The notes below the pieces were generated by a model, which saw only the letters and a program-made list of their open reading frames with translations, searched no databases and was not told where the DNA came from. Position numbers and translations under genes: made by a program. Positions 1-8,757 of a stretch of DNA of 64,000 nt are shown in pieces. The stretch's first letter is position 1. Every line of letters starts with the position of its first letter. The stretch is from Bryocella elongata (lineage in GTDB: Bacteria > Acidobacteriota > Terriglobia > Terriglobales > Acidobacteriaceae): NCBI RefSeq assembly GCF_900108185.1, contig NZ_FNVA01000008.1:248001-312000 (forward strand), given 5' to 3'.

Positions 1-1
1 G

Positions 2-730
2 GGCAATGTGATCGGAGAGATCCCGGGCAGCGAACATCCGGAGCAGATCGTTGTACTGGGTGGACACATCGATTCGTGGGATGTGGGCCAGGGCGCGCAG
101 GACGATGGCTCGGGTATCATGGCGACGTTCGAGGCGGTGAGCCTGCTGCACAAGCTAGGGCTCAAGCCGAAGCGGACGGTGCGGATCGTCTTCTGGGTGA
201 ACGAGGAGACGCTGGGCCGGGGCGCGCTGGCGTATGCGAAGGAGCTGGGCGATAAGGTGTCCACGCATGTTGCAGCTATCGAGATGGACGGCGGCGCGGA
301 GCGTCCTCTGGGGATGAACTATGGCAGCTTTGGCGGGCCGCGTGGTGGAGGCGGTGGGCGTGCTTCGGGTGCTCCGCGCGTGAACCCGGGCGCAGGGTTC
401 GATATGAGCAAGCTTTCGCCAGAGGATAAGAAGTCAGTGGATGCAATGCTGGATCTCGTGGCGCTGCTGAAGCCGATCGATGCGGCGACGTGGGCGCCGG
501 GCGGCGGCGGATCGGATATTGGGCCGATTGTGGCTGAGGGGGTTCCGGCGCTGAGCCCGCACACGGTGGGTGAACACTACTTCGACTGGCACCACACCGA
601 GGCGGACTCGTTCGACAAGGTTGACCTGACGGACTTCCGGAAGAACATCGGGATGCTGGCGGTGACGGCGTATGTGCTGGCGGATATGGATGAAACGCTG
701 GTGGGTCACAAGGGGACGTTCCGGGATTAG
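2..730 (+). CDS. M28-family zinc metallopeptidase, 5'-truncated by the window edge
   Basis: The C-terminal 242 residues of an M28-type zinc aminopeptidase/carboxypeptidase are present; the start lies left of the window. The zinc site is readable: GGHIDSWDVGQGAQDDGSG supplies the first His and the bridging Asp, NEETLGRGA the catalytic Glu and a ligand Glu, EMDGG another acidic ligand, and the H of HHTEADSFDKVD the last His. A Gly-rich insertion (GGPRGGGGGR) sits between the ligands. Such proteins are normally exported and trim amino acids from peptides, but the signal peptide is not visible here. A strong terminator follows at 753-788. Family assignment is firm; substrate is unknown. Confidence 0.88.
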   Translation, partial: GNVIGEIPGSEHPEQIVVLGGHIDSWDVGQGAQDDGSGIMATFEAVSLLHKLGLKPKRTVRIVFWVNEETLGRGALAYAKELGDKVSTHVAAIEMDGGAERPLGMNYGSFGGPRGGGGGRASGAPRVNPGAGFDMSKLSPEDKKSVDAMLDLVALLKPIDAATWAPGGGGSDIGPIVAEGVPALSPHTVGEHYFDWHHTEADSFDKVDLTDFRKNIGMLAVTAYVLADMDETLVGHKGTFRD

Positions 731-752
731 CGCACGTCAAGACAGAAGTAGG

Positions 753-788
753 CAAGCCCCGCACTCATGTGCGGGGCTTGTTGTTTCT
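753..788 (+). terminator. Rho-independent terminator of the M28 peptidase gene
   Basis: A perfect 12-bp stem (CAAGCCCCGCAC, 753-764, with its complement 769-780) closes a 4-base TCAT loop and is followed by TTGTTTCT. It sits 22 bases after the peptidase stop codon and before the convergent minus-strand gene. The T-rich tract is on the plus strand only. Confidence 0.85.
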
Positions 789-853
789 GTAGAGGTACGA
801 GGAACCGAGGTCGCCCGCGTTGCGGGCTTGAGCCACGAGGAAGGGCGATAGCT

Positions 854-2176
854 CTAGGCCTTGCCGAAGGGCTCGTCGAGGGAGAGGCTTTGGGGAGTGA
901 GTAACTCGGCTGCGTTGGCGGTGATGTGGAGTTCGTCTTCGAGGCGGACGCCGAACTCGCCCTTGATGTAGAGGCCGGGTTCGTCGGAGAAGGTCATGTT
1001 GGCGGCGAGGATGGGAGCGCGGTCGTCGAGGAACATGTTGTTCTCGGAGAGGTAGGGCCACTCGTGCATGTCCATGCCGATGCCGTGGCCGACGCGGTGG
1101 GTGAAATATTTGTGGGCGGGACCGTAGCCAGCGTCGGCGATGACCTTGCGGGCGGCGAGATCGACGTTGGCCAGCGGGATACCGGGACGTGCGGTCTTGA
1201 GCGCGGCGGTCTGCGCAGCCTTGACGATGTCGAAGACCTTGCGCATCTTGTCGGTGGGCTTGCCGAAGCAGAAGGTGCGGGTGATGTCGGAGGTGTAGCC
1301 TTCGACGACGCAGCCGTCATCGAGCATGAGGATGGAGCCTTCGCGAATGGTCTGCGGCTTGCGTGAGCCGTGCGGGACGGCGGTGAACTCGTCGATGTTG
1401 AGCGAAGCTTCGCCCTGCAGGCCGGTCTTCGCATAGGCCATGAGGACGAGGTTGTGGACGTCGCGGGTGGTCATGCCTTCCTTGAGCGAGAGGTAGACGG
1501 CCTCGTAGACGGCGAGGGTGGCCGCGCCGGCGGTGCGGAGGCAATCGAGTTCGTGCTCGTCCTTGATGCTGCGGCAGCCGCCGGTGACGGGCGTGGCGCT
1601 GACGAAGTGCAGCGCGGGTGCGGCCTTCATAAGCTCATTCGCGAAGGTGAACTTCATGTTCTCGTCGAGGCCGACGTTGCCGGAGGTGACGCCGCGGGCT
1701 TTGAGTGCAGAGGCGATGAGGGCGAAGGGTGATTCGTCTTCCTCCCAGGTGAGGATCTCGGCTTCGTGTGCGAAGGGTGTGTCTTCGAGCATCTCGACGG
1801 CGCGGTCGTGCTCGAAGGCGGGGCAGACGATGAAGGGCTTGGCCCTGGCGGGGATGACGAGGGCCCAGAGGCGCTCGCTGGCGCCGAGGCGGACGTTGGC
1901 GAAGTAGAGGGTGTTGGAGGTGGAGTTGGCGAGGACGATGGCCTGGATCTTCTGCTGACCCATGAGCTCTTTGGCGCGTGCGATGCGGGCGAGGCGCTCG
2001 TCGTTGGTGAAGGGAGCGACCTTGCCGGCGAAGGAAGGGAGCCTGGCGATGGCTTCGGGGACTGGGCCTTGCGGGACTTCGGCGGCGGGCCGCTGGGCCT
2101 GGAGCGCGAAGGGGGAGGCGACGGTCGAGAGAGCGGCTCCGGCGGATGCGCCGAGGAGGGACCTGCGAGTGATCAT
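854..2176 (-). CDS. Exported M24B Xaa-Pro aminopeptidase (aminopeptidase P family)
   Basis: A 440-residue protein of the creatinase/aminopeptidase P fold. All five metal ligands are visible: two Asp in LDDGCVVEGYTSDITRT, His in HRVGHGIGMDMHEWPY, Glu in SDEPGLYI and Glu in VRLEDELHI. It should remove N-terminal residues next to proline. The N terminus (MITRRSLLGASAGAAL) is a twin-arginine signal, so it acts in the periplasm. The reading frame is open further upstream, but this ATG has AAGGAA 7 bases before it and starts exactly at the signal peptide. It is the last gene of the minus-strand set that begins with the D-aminoacylase, 190 bases after the symporter. Confidence 0.88.
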   Translation of the reverse strand: MITRRSLLGASAGAALSTVASPFALQAQRPAAEVPQGPVPEAIARLPSFAGKVAPFTNDERLARIARAKELMGQQKIQAIVLANSTSNTLYFANVRLGASERLWALVIPARAKPFIVCPAFEHDRAVEMLEDTPFAHEAEILTWEEDESPFALIASALKARGVTSGNVGLDENMKFTFANELMKAAPALHFVSATPVTGGCRSIKDEHELDCLRTAGAATLAVYEAVYLSLKEGMTTRDVHNLVLMAYAKTGLQGEASLNIDEFTAVPHGSRKPQTIREGSILMLDDGCVVEGYTSDITRTFCFGKPTDKMRKVFDIVKAAQTAALKTARPGIPLANVDLAARKVIADAGYGPAHKYFTHRVGHGIGMDMHEWPYLSENNMFLDDRAPILAANMTFSDEPGLYIKGEFGVRLEDELHITANAAELLTPQSLSLDEPFGKA

Positions 2177-2288
2177 GCGGATGTTCCTTCGCGCGTGGCG
2201 CGGGTTTGTGTTGGTGAGATGAGAGGCAGCTTCAGAGTAGCGCATTGTCGGGGCGTTCCGCGCCACCTGTCGATGGCTGGGAGAGATG

Positions 2289-2343
2289 CAGGTTTCTCCA
2301 CTACGCGGGACGATGAGACTGTCCCGCTGCGGTCGAGATGACA
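2289..2343. repeat. REP-like intergenic palindromic element, copy 1
   Basis: The gap between the symporter and aminopeptidase genes holds a short element. Its left arm is CAGGTTTCTCCACTACGC, its core hairpin is GCGGGAC (2305-2311) with GTCCCGC (2321-2327), and its right arm is TGCGGTCGAGATGACA. The arms resemble those of the element at 52495-52553 (CAGGTCCTTCGACTACGC ... CTTCGCTCAGGATGACA), while the cores differ. This fits a dispersed REP-type family; the stem could also slow transcription between the two genes. Confidence 0.5.
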
Positions 2344-2366
2344 CATTCTCCCTACTCGAAGTGGGC

Positions 2367-4082
2367 TCAGCTCCTGCGCTGTCGCAGCTGCCGAAGAGGG
2401 ATGGCGCTGAGGAGGAGGAGGCTGCCGAGGATGCCATCGACCCAGCGGGCCTGCGGGGAGTGCGAGAGCAGACCGGCGGCGACGAGGAGGGCTCCTACGG
2501 AGGCGGTGGAGAGCCGGAGGATGTGGCTGGTGCCTTCGGACTGGCGTTCGGAGACGTGGGACTCGGCGGCGGTGATGGGGCGCTGGAGGCGGGCGAAGAA
2601 GGCGTTGGTGCGGGCCTGTTCGTCGGGAGTGATGTTGAGCCAACGGCTACCGGCCCACATGCCGGCGCAGGTGGCGGCTACGTTGATGAAGATGGAGATG
2701 CCTTCGAGCTGGTAGTCGAGTGCCTGCGTGGGCCCGGCGGAGTGGGACATCAGCCAGGTCTTGGCGCAGAGCGTGAGGATGCCGCTGGCGAGGCCGGTGG
2801 TGAAGCCGGCGAGGACTCCGCGCGAGGTGAGCTTCGGGAAGAGCAGTGTGGCGAGCATGGGCAGCAGCGTGGGCGAGAGCAGGACGCCGAAGGCCGTGAC
2901 CATGACGTGGAAGAGCGAGTCCTGATGGCTGTGCGCGAGCCAGAGGCTGAGCGAGAGGAGCAGCGAGCCGAGGACGAAGGTGAGGGTGCGGCCTACGGTG
3001 ACGAGGGCGCGCTCGGAGGTGTGGGGGCGAAGGATGCGCTGGTAGACGTCTTTGGTGAGGACGCCGGCGATGGCGTTGAGGTCGGCGCTGACGGTGGCCA
3101 TGGTGGCGGAGAAGAGCGCGGCGATGATGATGCCGATCATGCCGGGAGGAAGCAGCGTGAAGATGAGCTGCACGTAGACGTCTTGAGGTTTGTGTGTGGC
3201 TGAAAATTGCGGCATGAGGCTGCGGGCCATCATGGCGGGTAGCAGAAGGATGGGCGTGCCGACGAAGTTGAGCGCGGCGGCGAGGTAGGCGGCGCGCTGG
3301 CCGGAGCGTTCATCGGGGACGGAGTAGTACTTCTGTGCGAAGGACCAGCTGCCGTTGTAGCTGATGCACACGATGAGGAGGTAGCTGAGGATGTAGACCC
3401 AGCTATAGGGGCCTGCGTGGGCGTGGAGGAGATCACGCGGGACGGAGTGGAAGGAGGCTGCGAGGCCGCCGAGTCTCCAGACGGCGAGGGGCAGCAGCAG
3501 AAGAATCGCGAGGGCCTTCATGATGAACTGGAGGTAGTCGGTGACGACGAGCGCGAGCAGTCCACCGAGCACGGTGTAGGCGATCACGATCAGCGTGCAG
3601 AGGAGGATCGACATCCCAATGCCGAGGCCCATGCCGGCCGAGAGAAAGAGTGCGGTGGTGAAGATCTTGAGGGAGTCCTCGAAGATCTTGGCGGGGATGG
3701 CGGCCCAGGCGAAGGTCTGACGGACGGTGAGGGAGCAGCGCTGCTCGAGGAACTCAACGGGGGTGATGATGCGGGCGCGACGCCAGCGTTTTGCGAAGAG
3801 AGCGCCGCCGAGGATGCAGGCGGGGACGCTGGTCCAGAAGAGGATGATGGCGACCAGGCCGTAGCGGTAGGCGATCTCGGAATAGACCACGAAGGTGAAC
3901 GCGCTGAAGCCGGACATGTAATGCGAGATCCCGGCTAGCCACCAGGAGACCTGGTGGCCTCCGGCGAAGTAGTCCTCGGCGGTCTTCTGCTGTCGGCGGA
4001 AGTACATGCCGATGAGGAGAACGAGAACGAAGTAGCCGAGGACGACGACGAGGTCGGGCGCGGCGAGGTGCATGCCGTTCAT
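2367..4082 (-). CDS. Sodium:solute symporter (SSS) family transporter
   Basis: A 571-residue inner-membrane protein with about 13 hydrophobic segments. It opens with a helix (VVVLGYFVLVLLIGMYF), followed by the SSS hallmark TAEDYFAGGHQVSWWLAGISHYMSGFSAFTF. The family imports sugars, amino acids, nucleosides or vitamins with sodium. Its ATG overlaps the stop of the upstream dehydrogenase (ATGA, 4079-4082), so the two are translationally coupled. The setting next to a D-aminoacylase, a D-amino-acid lyase/aldolase and an aminopeptidase suggests uptake of an amino-acid derivative; that substrate is inference. Confidence 0.88.
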   Translation of the reverse strand: MNGMHLAAPDLVVVLGYFVLVLLIGMYFRRQQKTAEDYFAGGHQVSWWLAGISHYMSGFSAFTFVVYSEIAYRYGLVAIILFWTSVPACILGGALFAKRWRRARIITPVEFLEQRCSLTVRQTFAWAAIPAKIFEDSLKIFTTALFLSAGMGLGIGMSILLCTLIVIAYTVLGGLLALVVTDYLQFIMKALAILLLLPLAVWRLGGLAASFHSVPRDLLHAHAGPYSWVYILSYLLIVCISYNGSWSFAQKYYSVPDERSGQRAAYLAAALNFVGTPILLLPAMMARSLMPQFSATHKPQDVYVQLIFTLLPPGMIGIIIAALFSATMATVSADLNAIAGVLTKDVYQRILRPHTSERALVTVGRTLTFVLGSLLLSLSLWLAHSHQDSLFHVMVTAFGVLLSPTLLPMLATLLFPKLTSRGVLAGFTTGLASGILTLCAKTWLMSHSAGPTQALDYQLEGISIFINVAATCAGMWAGSRWLNITPDEQARTNAFFARLQRPITAAESHVSERQSEGTSHILRLSTASVGALLVAAGLLSHSPQARWVDGILGSLLLLSAIPLRQLRQRRS

Positions 4083-5044
4083 GCGGGCTCGTCCTTGTGG
4101 AGGGGGAAGACCTCTTCTGCGACGGCGTGCACGCGCCAGACCTGCTCGCGGTAGATCTGTTCCCAGCGATGGGCGTCTTCGGAGGTGTAGGTGTGGAAGC
4201 CCTGGCCGTCACGGACGCCGGTGAGGCCGGAGGCCATCATGGTGGCGAGGGGCTCGGGGACTTCGGTGGCGTTGCTGAGGGTGGGCAGGACGCCCTGCAT
4301 GGCTTTGCCATAGAGCGCGGGGCCGCCAGTGAGGTCGATCCAGCGGAGTGGGCCGCAGACGGAAGCCCAGAGGCCGACGGAGTTGCGGAAGGAGCGGTCG
4401 ATGGTCTCGGCGTCGGCGACGCCGGTGGCGAGCAGGTTGCAGGCCTCGCGATAGAGGGCGTAGCCGAGGCGGTTGGCGATGAAGCCGGGGATATCCTGCT
4501 GCACGATGCAGGGATCCTTGCTGAGGAGCAGTGCGAGCTGCGAGGCCGCTTCGAGGGTGGCGTCGGAGGTTGCTTCGCCGCGGATGAGTTCGAGGAAGCG
4601 GGTGGCGTGGGCGGGCTCGGCCCAGTGCATGCCGACGATGCGCTCGGGATAGCGAAGGCCGCGTTGCAGCGACGAGATGGGGAGTGCAGAGGTGTTGCTG
4701 GCTATCGGTGTTGTGGGCGGGAGGATGTCTTCGAGGAGGACGTAGAGTGCTGACTTGGACTCAACGGACTCGGTGATGCTTTCGATGACGAAGTTGCAGG
4801 CTGCGAGGTCGTCGAGGGTACTGGCTTCGGTGAAGCGGTGGGGCCAATCTTCACGGACAGAGGTGGGGATGACGTCGTGCGCGATGAGTTCGTCGATGGC
4901 GCGGGCGATTTCAACGCGCGCAGCAGCGAGTTCCTGCGCGGAGCGGTCGAAGGCGATGACGCGGAGGCCATGCGCGAGGAGGCAACCGGCGATGCCTCGA
5001 CCGAGCAGGCCGAGGCCCACGACGCCGATGGTTTGCATCTTCAT
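4079..5044 (-). CDS. 3-hydroxyacyl-CoA dehydrogenase-like NAD-dependent oxidoreductase, copy 1
   Basis: A 321-residue stand-alone dehydrogenase with an N-terminal Rossmann fold (IGVVGLGLLGRGIAGCLLAHG, then IAFD) and the helical C-terminal HCDH domain. The conserved Ser-Asn segment is IASNTSALPIS. The catalytic His lies in GMHWAEPAH, where classical fatty-acid enzymes have GMHFFNP, so the substrate may be a free 3-hydroxy acid rather than a CoA thioester. No crotonase domain is present. The start is chosen at MKMQTIG because GGAG precedes it by about 8 bases and the Rossmann fold starts at once. A paralogue lies at 20455-21477. It is coupled to the symporter by an ATGA overlap. Confidence 0.82.
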   Translation of the reverse strand: MKMQTIGVVGLGLLGRGIAGCLLAHGLRVIAFDRSAQELAAARVEIARAIDELIAHDVIPTSVREDWPHRFTEASTLDDLAACNFVIESITESVESKSALYVLLEDILPPTTPIASNTSALPISSLQRGLRYPERIVGMHWAEPAHATRFLELIRGEATSDATLEAASQLALLLSKDPCIVQQDIPGFIANRLGYALYREACNLLATGVADAETIDRSFRNSVGLWASVCGPLRWIDLTGGPALYGKAMQGVLPTLSNATEVPEPLATMMASGLTGVRDGQGFHTYTSEDAHRWEQIYREQVWRVHAVAEEVFPLHKDEPA

Positions 5045-5078
5045 GTCGAGGCTCCGTTGATTCGAGATGCGTTGATGG

Positions 5079-6173
5079 CTACTGAACGTGGCCGCGGGCT
5101 GCGACGTCCCACACGCACTCGACGACGTCACCGCGGATGCCGTAGACGCGGTCGTGCATGTTGATGGTGGCGCAGACGTGGTTGGGCACGATGCGGAGCC
5201 GCTCGCCGATGGTGTAGCTGCGGGAGCTGCGGCTGATGTCGATGTGGCCGTGTTCCTCGGAGAGGCCATAGAGGGTGGCGTCGCGGTCGGCGAGGACGAC
5301 GCCGTGGCCGATGTGGTCGCCAGTGAGGAGGCGATCGGAGGAGAAGGTCTTGGAGCCGCCGTCAAGGATGACGCGCTGCGGGACGGCGGTGCTGACAACG
5401 GTGGTCATCACGGTGAGGGCGCAGTCTTCGAGGGTGGCGAAGCCGCCGGCGACGAGGTTGCGGTCGTTGAGCGGATACATGCCGGGGCGAATCTCGGTGA
5501 GATGCGAGAACTCCTGCGAGCGATAGGCCATGGGCGTGGAGCCGCCGCTGACGCGGGCGATGGGGAGGCCGGAGGCGGTGATGGCAGTGTAGGCGGCTTC
5601 GACGCGGGTGTTGACCTCGCGCAGCAGAGGTTCCTGCTCAGCGGGCGGGACCATCATGTGGCCGGGGTAGAACATGATGCCGCCGAAGGTTGCGCCGGGG
5701 AGCTTTGCGATGTGCAGCGCGAGCTCTGCGGCGGCAGCGGCTGACTGAACGCCGCAGCGGGCGAAGCCGACGTCGATCTCGACGAGCAGGTCGACGTTGC
5801 GGCCGGCGGCGTGGAAGCTGCGGGCGACGCAGTCGGCGGCCTCGTGGGAGTCGAGCGAGACGCTGATGCGGGTGTGCTCGGCGAGGCGCGCGAGGCGGTC
5901 TGCCTTGGCTGCGGCCACGATGGGGTAGGCGAGCATGATGTCGCGGATGCCGGCCTCGGACATGACTTCAGCCTCGGTGGGTTTGGCGGCGGCGATGCCT
6001 ATGGCGCCGAGGGCGATCTGGCGCTGCGCGAGCGCGGGGATCTTGTGGGTCTTGATGTGGGGACGGAGCGCAACGCCGGTTCGGGCGGTGTATTCGGCCA
6101 TGCGGCCGAGGTTGCGCTCCATGACGTCCAGGTCGATCAGGACCGCGGGGGTCTCAAGCTCATGCAGCAACAT
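5079..6173 (-). CDS. PLP-dependent D-amino-acid lyase (D-threonine aldolase / D-serine dehydratase-like)
   Basis: A 364-residue protein with an alanine-racemase-type N-terminal barrel and the D-serine-dehydratase-like C-terminal domain. The cofactor lysine is in RPHIKTHK (Lys41 by position). The C-terminal metal site is visible as EEHGHID followed by PNHVC, a His-x-Cys pair. The family cleaves D-3-hydroxy amino acids (D-threonine aldolase, D-3-hydroxyaspartate aldolase) or dehydrates D-serine, and the sequence alone does not decide between these. It lies 14 bases after the IclR gene and 34 bases before the dehydrogenase. With the D-aminoacylase upstream it suggests that free D-amino acids released from N-acyl precursors are consumed here. 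Confidence 0.82.
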   Translation of the reverse strand: MLLHELETPAVLIDLDVMERNLGRMAEYTARTGVALRPHIKTHKIPALAQRQIALGAIGIAAAKPTEAEVMSEAGIRDIMLAYPIVAAAKADRLARLAEHTRISVSLDSHEAADCVARSFHAAGRNVDLLVEIDVGFARCGVQSAAAAAELALHIAKLPGATFGGIMFYPGHMMVPPAEQEPLLREVNTRVEAAYTAITASGLPIARVSGGSTPMAYRSQEFSHLTEIRPGMYPLNDRNLVAGGFATLEDCALTVMTTVVSTAVPQRVILDGGSKTFSSDRLLTGDHIGHGVVLADRDATLYGLSEEHGHIDISRSSRSYTIGERLRIVPNHVCATINMHDRVYGIRGDVVECVWDVAARGHVQ

Positions 6174-6187
6174 CAGGGAAACGGACC

Positions 6188-6967
6188 TCAGTTACGGGAG
6201 TAGCCAACGGCGGAGGAGATGGCCGAGGTGCAGGACTTGAGCGTCTCGGCGAGGCGCGGGATGTTTTCCGCGTGGATCATCTGGGTGGTGCCGGCGACGG
6301 AGACGGCGGCGACGGGGCGGCCTTCTTCGTTGAAGACGGGAGCGCCGAGGCAGCGCCAGCCGACCTCATCCTCTTCGTCGTCGAGGGCGTAGGAGAGCTG
6401 GCGGATGCGGGAGAACTCTTCCTGCAGGCGGCGGAAGTTGGAGATGGTGTTCTCGTTGTGGCGGGGGAGCTTGCGCACGCGGTGGAGGGCCTTGAGCTCT
6501 TCTTCGCTCATGTAGGCTCCGAGGGCCTTGCCGAGGCCGGTGCAGTGGATCGCCATGCGCTTGCCGCGCCAGGTGGCGAGGCCGGTGGAGCCGGGAGGGT
6601 TGTACTTGGCGATGAGCACGGCCTCGTACTTGTCGAGCACACCCATGTGCACGGTCAGGCCGGTGCGCTCCATGAGATGGACGAGCAGGGGAGCGGCCTG
6701 TTCGCGGATGGGGAGGCCGCTGACGGAGGCGTTGGCCAGGCCGAAGAGTTTGAGGCTGTAGGTGTAGCGGCCGGTCTGGGGGCTGCGCTGGATGTAGCCG
6801 CCGCGCTCAAGGGTGAGGAGCAGGCAATGGATGCTGCTCTTCGGAAGGTGCGAGCTCTCGACGAGCTGGGAGAGGGAGAGGCCGTTTTTCGATTCTGCCA
6901 GCTGTTCGAGGAGCCAGAAGGCTCGTTCGACGGCGGGCACTGATGGCGTGCGACAAGCGGTCGTCAT
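6188..6967 (-). CDS. IclR-family transcriptional regulator
   Basis: A 259-residue cytoplasmic regulator. The N-terminal winged helix is clear (VERAFWLLEQLAESKNGLSLSQLVESSHLPKSS, with a recognition helix near residues 40-55). The C-terminal effector domain has the IclR pattern (LHMGVLD-like HMGVLDKYEAVLIAKY, IHCTGLGKALGAYM, CLGAPVFNEEGRPVAAVSVAG). GGAGGAC just before the ATG is a strong ribosome binding site. IclR proteins bind small catabolites and repress or activate adjacent catabolic genes. This one lies inside the D-amino-acid cluster, between the deacylase and the lyase, so local control is the natural inference. Confidence 0.92.
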   Translation of the reverse strand: MTTACRTPSVPAVERAFWLLEQLAESKNGLSLSQLVESSHLPKSSIHCLLLTLERGGYIQRSPQTGRYTYSLKLFGLANASVSGLPIREQAAPLLVHLMERTGLTVHMGVLDKYEAVLIAKYNPPGSTGLATWRGKRMAIHCTGLGKALGAYMSEEELKALHRVRKLPRHNENTISNFRRLQEEFSRIRQLSYALDDEEDEVGWRCLGAPVFNEEGRPVAAVSVAGTTQMIHAENIPRLAETLKSCTSAISSAVGYSRN

Positions 6968-7059
6968 TCAGTCCTCCAGAAGGAGAGTTGCGATGGAACG
7001 GTGAACCCAGCATCGCTCCAAACTGCCTTCTCTGCGCGGAGGTTATCATGTGCGTCCGA

Positions 7060-8559
7060 TTAGCTGGACGGTGGGGTGAGGATTCTACCGGCTTTGATGA
7101 CGTGGAGGATGCCGACCGGGGCGGCGGTGGGGTGGTCGTAGGTGGCGGGGCTGCCGATGGTGGCGGGATCGAAGGCGACGAGATCGGCGATGGCTCCGGG
7201 GGCGATGCGGCCGCGGTCGTGGAGGCCGAGGCGTTCGGCGGGCTGGGAGGTGATCTTGCGGATGGCGGTCTCGAGGTGTAGCCAGCCGCGCTGCCGCGTG
7301 TACTCGCCGAGGAAGGTGGGGAAGGCCCCGGCGAGGCGCGGATGCGGACGCTCGGAGACGTAGAAGCCGTCCGTGATGATGGAGCTGAGCGGGTGGGTGA
7401 GCAGGGCGCGGAGGTTCTCGTCGGACTGGTTGAAGGCGACGATGTTGATGCGGCCGTCCTCTTCGCGGAGGAGGTCGAGGACGACGCGCTCGGGCGAGGT
7501 GTTGCGGTCGATGGCGATGGAGGCGAGGTCGCGGCCGATGAGGGCACGGTTGGCGTCGGAGTGGAGTGAGGAGAGGAAGATGTCGGACCAGGCCTGGGCG
7601 GTCTCGTCGCGGAGGTGGGCTTCGAGGCGGGCGTAGCCGGAGCTGGAGGAGAGCAGCTTGAGGAGGCCAGGAAGTCCGCCGCTGAGGGTGTCCTGCGGCA
7701 GGAGCTGGGTGAGGACGGTGCTTCCGGCGAGGTAGGGGTAGCAGTCGAAGGCGACGTCGATGCCTTCGTCTCGGGCGCGCTCGATGCGGGCGAGGGCTTC
7801 GTGCTGCTTGGGCCAGTTGTCGCGGCCGACGGCCTGGAGGTGCGAGATCTGCAGGCGGCAGCCGGTGCGGCGGGCGAGCTCGAGCTGTTCGTCGATGGAT
7901 TCGAGCAGCTCCCACGAGTAGCTGCGCATGTGCGTGGTGTAGAGCTTGTTGTGGCGTGCGACGATGCGGCAGAGGGCTTCGAGCTCGGCGAAGGGGGCCT
8001 GCGAGCCGGGAGCGTACATGAGGCCGGTGGAGAAGCCGATAGCGCCTTCGGCGAGGGCGCGGTCGAGCTCGGCTTCGAGGTCGGCGAGGCGTGGGGATGC
8101 GGTGGTGTTGGCGTCCTCGCCGAGGACGGCGGTGCGGAGCGCACCATGGCCGATGAGGGACTCGGTGTGGACGAGGTGGGAGAGCTTCCGCGCTTCGGCG
8201 AGGTAGTCGGCTGCGCCGGAGAAGCATGTCGCGCCGTGGAGGATGCCTTCGTTCTGGGCGGCGAGCTGGGCGGCGTGGTGGCCGCAGGGGTAGGGCGAGA
8301 AGCCGCAGTTGCCGACGACCTCGGTGGTGATGCCCTGGCGGGTCTTTTCGAGGCGATTCTCGAGGACCTGGAGGTCGGAGTGGCTGTGCAGGTCGATGAA
8401 GCCGGGGGCGAGGGCCGCGCCGTGGAGGTCGAGGATGTCGTGGTGGCTGGCATCGGGGAAGGAGCCGATGGCAGAGATGAGGCCGCCTTCGACGAGCACG
8501 TCGGCGGAGATGGGCGGAGCGCCGGTGCCGTCGTAGAGGAGAGCGTTGGTGAGCAGCAT
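7060..8559 (-). CDS. N-acyl-D-amino-acid deacylase (D-aminoacylase), copy 1
   Basis: A 499-residue amidohydrolase of the D-aminoacylase group, which hydrolyses N-acyl-D-amino acids to free D-amino acid plus carboxylate. Visible metal-site elements are APGFIDLHSHSDL (His-x-His), the Cys of VVGNCGFSPYP, YTTHMRSYS, LQISHLQAVG and the Asp of IITDGFY. No signal peptide is present, so it is cytoplasmic. It is the first gene of the minus-strand set and faces the amidohydrolase at 8758 across 198 bases that should hold both promoters. A paralogue at 18007-19533 shares all these motifs. Confidence 0.9.
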   Translation of the reverse strand: MLLTNALLYDGTGAPPISADVLVEGGLISAIGSFPDASHHDILDLHGAALAPGFIDLHSHSDLQVLENRLEKTRQGITTEVVGNCGFSPYPCGHHAAQLAAQNEGILHGATCFSGAADYLAEARKLSHLVHTESLIGHGALRTAVLGEDANTTASPRLADLEAELDRALAEGAIGFSTGLMYAPGSQAPFAELEALCRIVARHNKLYTTHMRSYSWELLESIDEQLELARRTGCRLQISHLQAVGRDNWPKQHEALARIERARDEGIDVAFDCYPYLAGSTVLTQLLPQDTLSGGLPGLLKLLSSSSGYARLEAHLRDETAQAWSDIFLSSLHSDANRALIGRDLASIAIDRNTSPERVVLDLLREEDGRINIVAFNQSDENLRALLTHPLSSIITDGFYVSERPHPRLAGAFPTFLGEYTRQRGWLHLETAIRKITSQPAERLGLHDRGRIAPGAIADLVAFDPATIGSPATYDHPTAAPVGILHVIKAGRILTPPSS

Positions 8560-8757
8560 GGAGCGGAGACCTCAGGCAGACGGGGTGGATAGAAGTGTAG
8601 CGAAGCTGCCGGGGCAGGCCGGGGAGCGTGCCGGGCGGAGGGAGGGGTTGTCCACGGGAATGGACGGTGCGCGGGGGTGGGTGTGGGGGCGAGGGGCGTG
8701 GAGCGCGATAGCCTGAAGGCTCAAGCGCGAACCTGGATCAAACTGGAGGGGACCTCG

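Noticed and set aside
6807-8453. A 548-codon minus-strand frame overlapping the D-aminoacylase and IclR genes
   Set aside because: It is a frame-shifted Ser/Pro/Ala-rich reading of genes whose own frames show full motifs.
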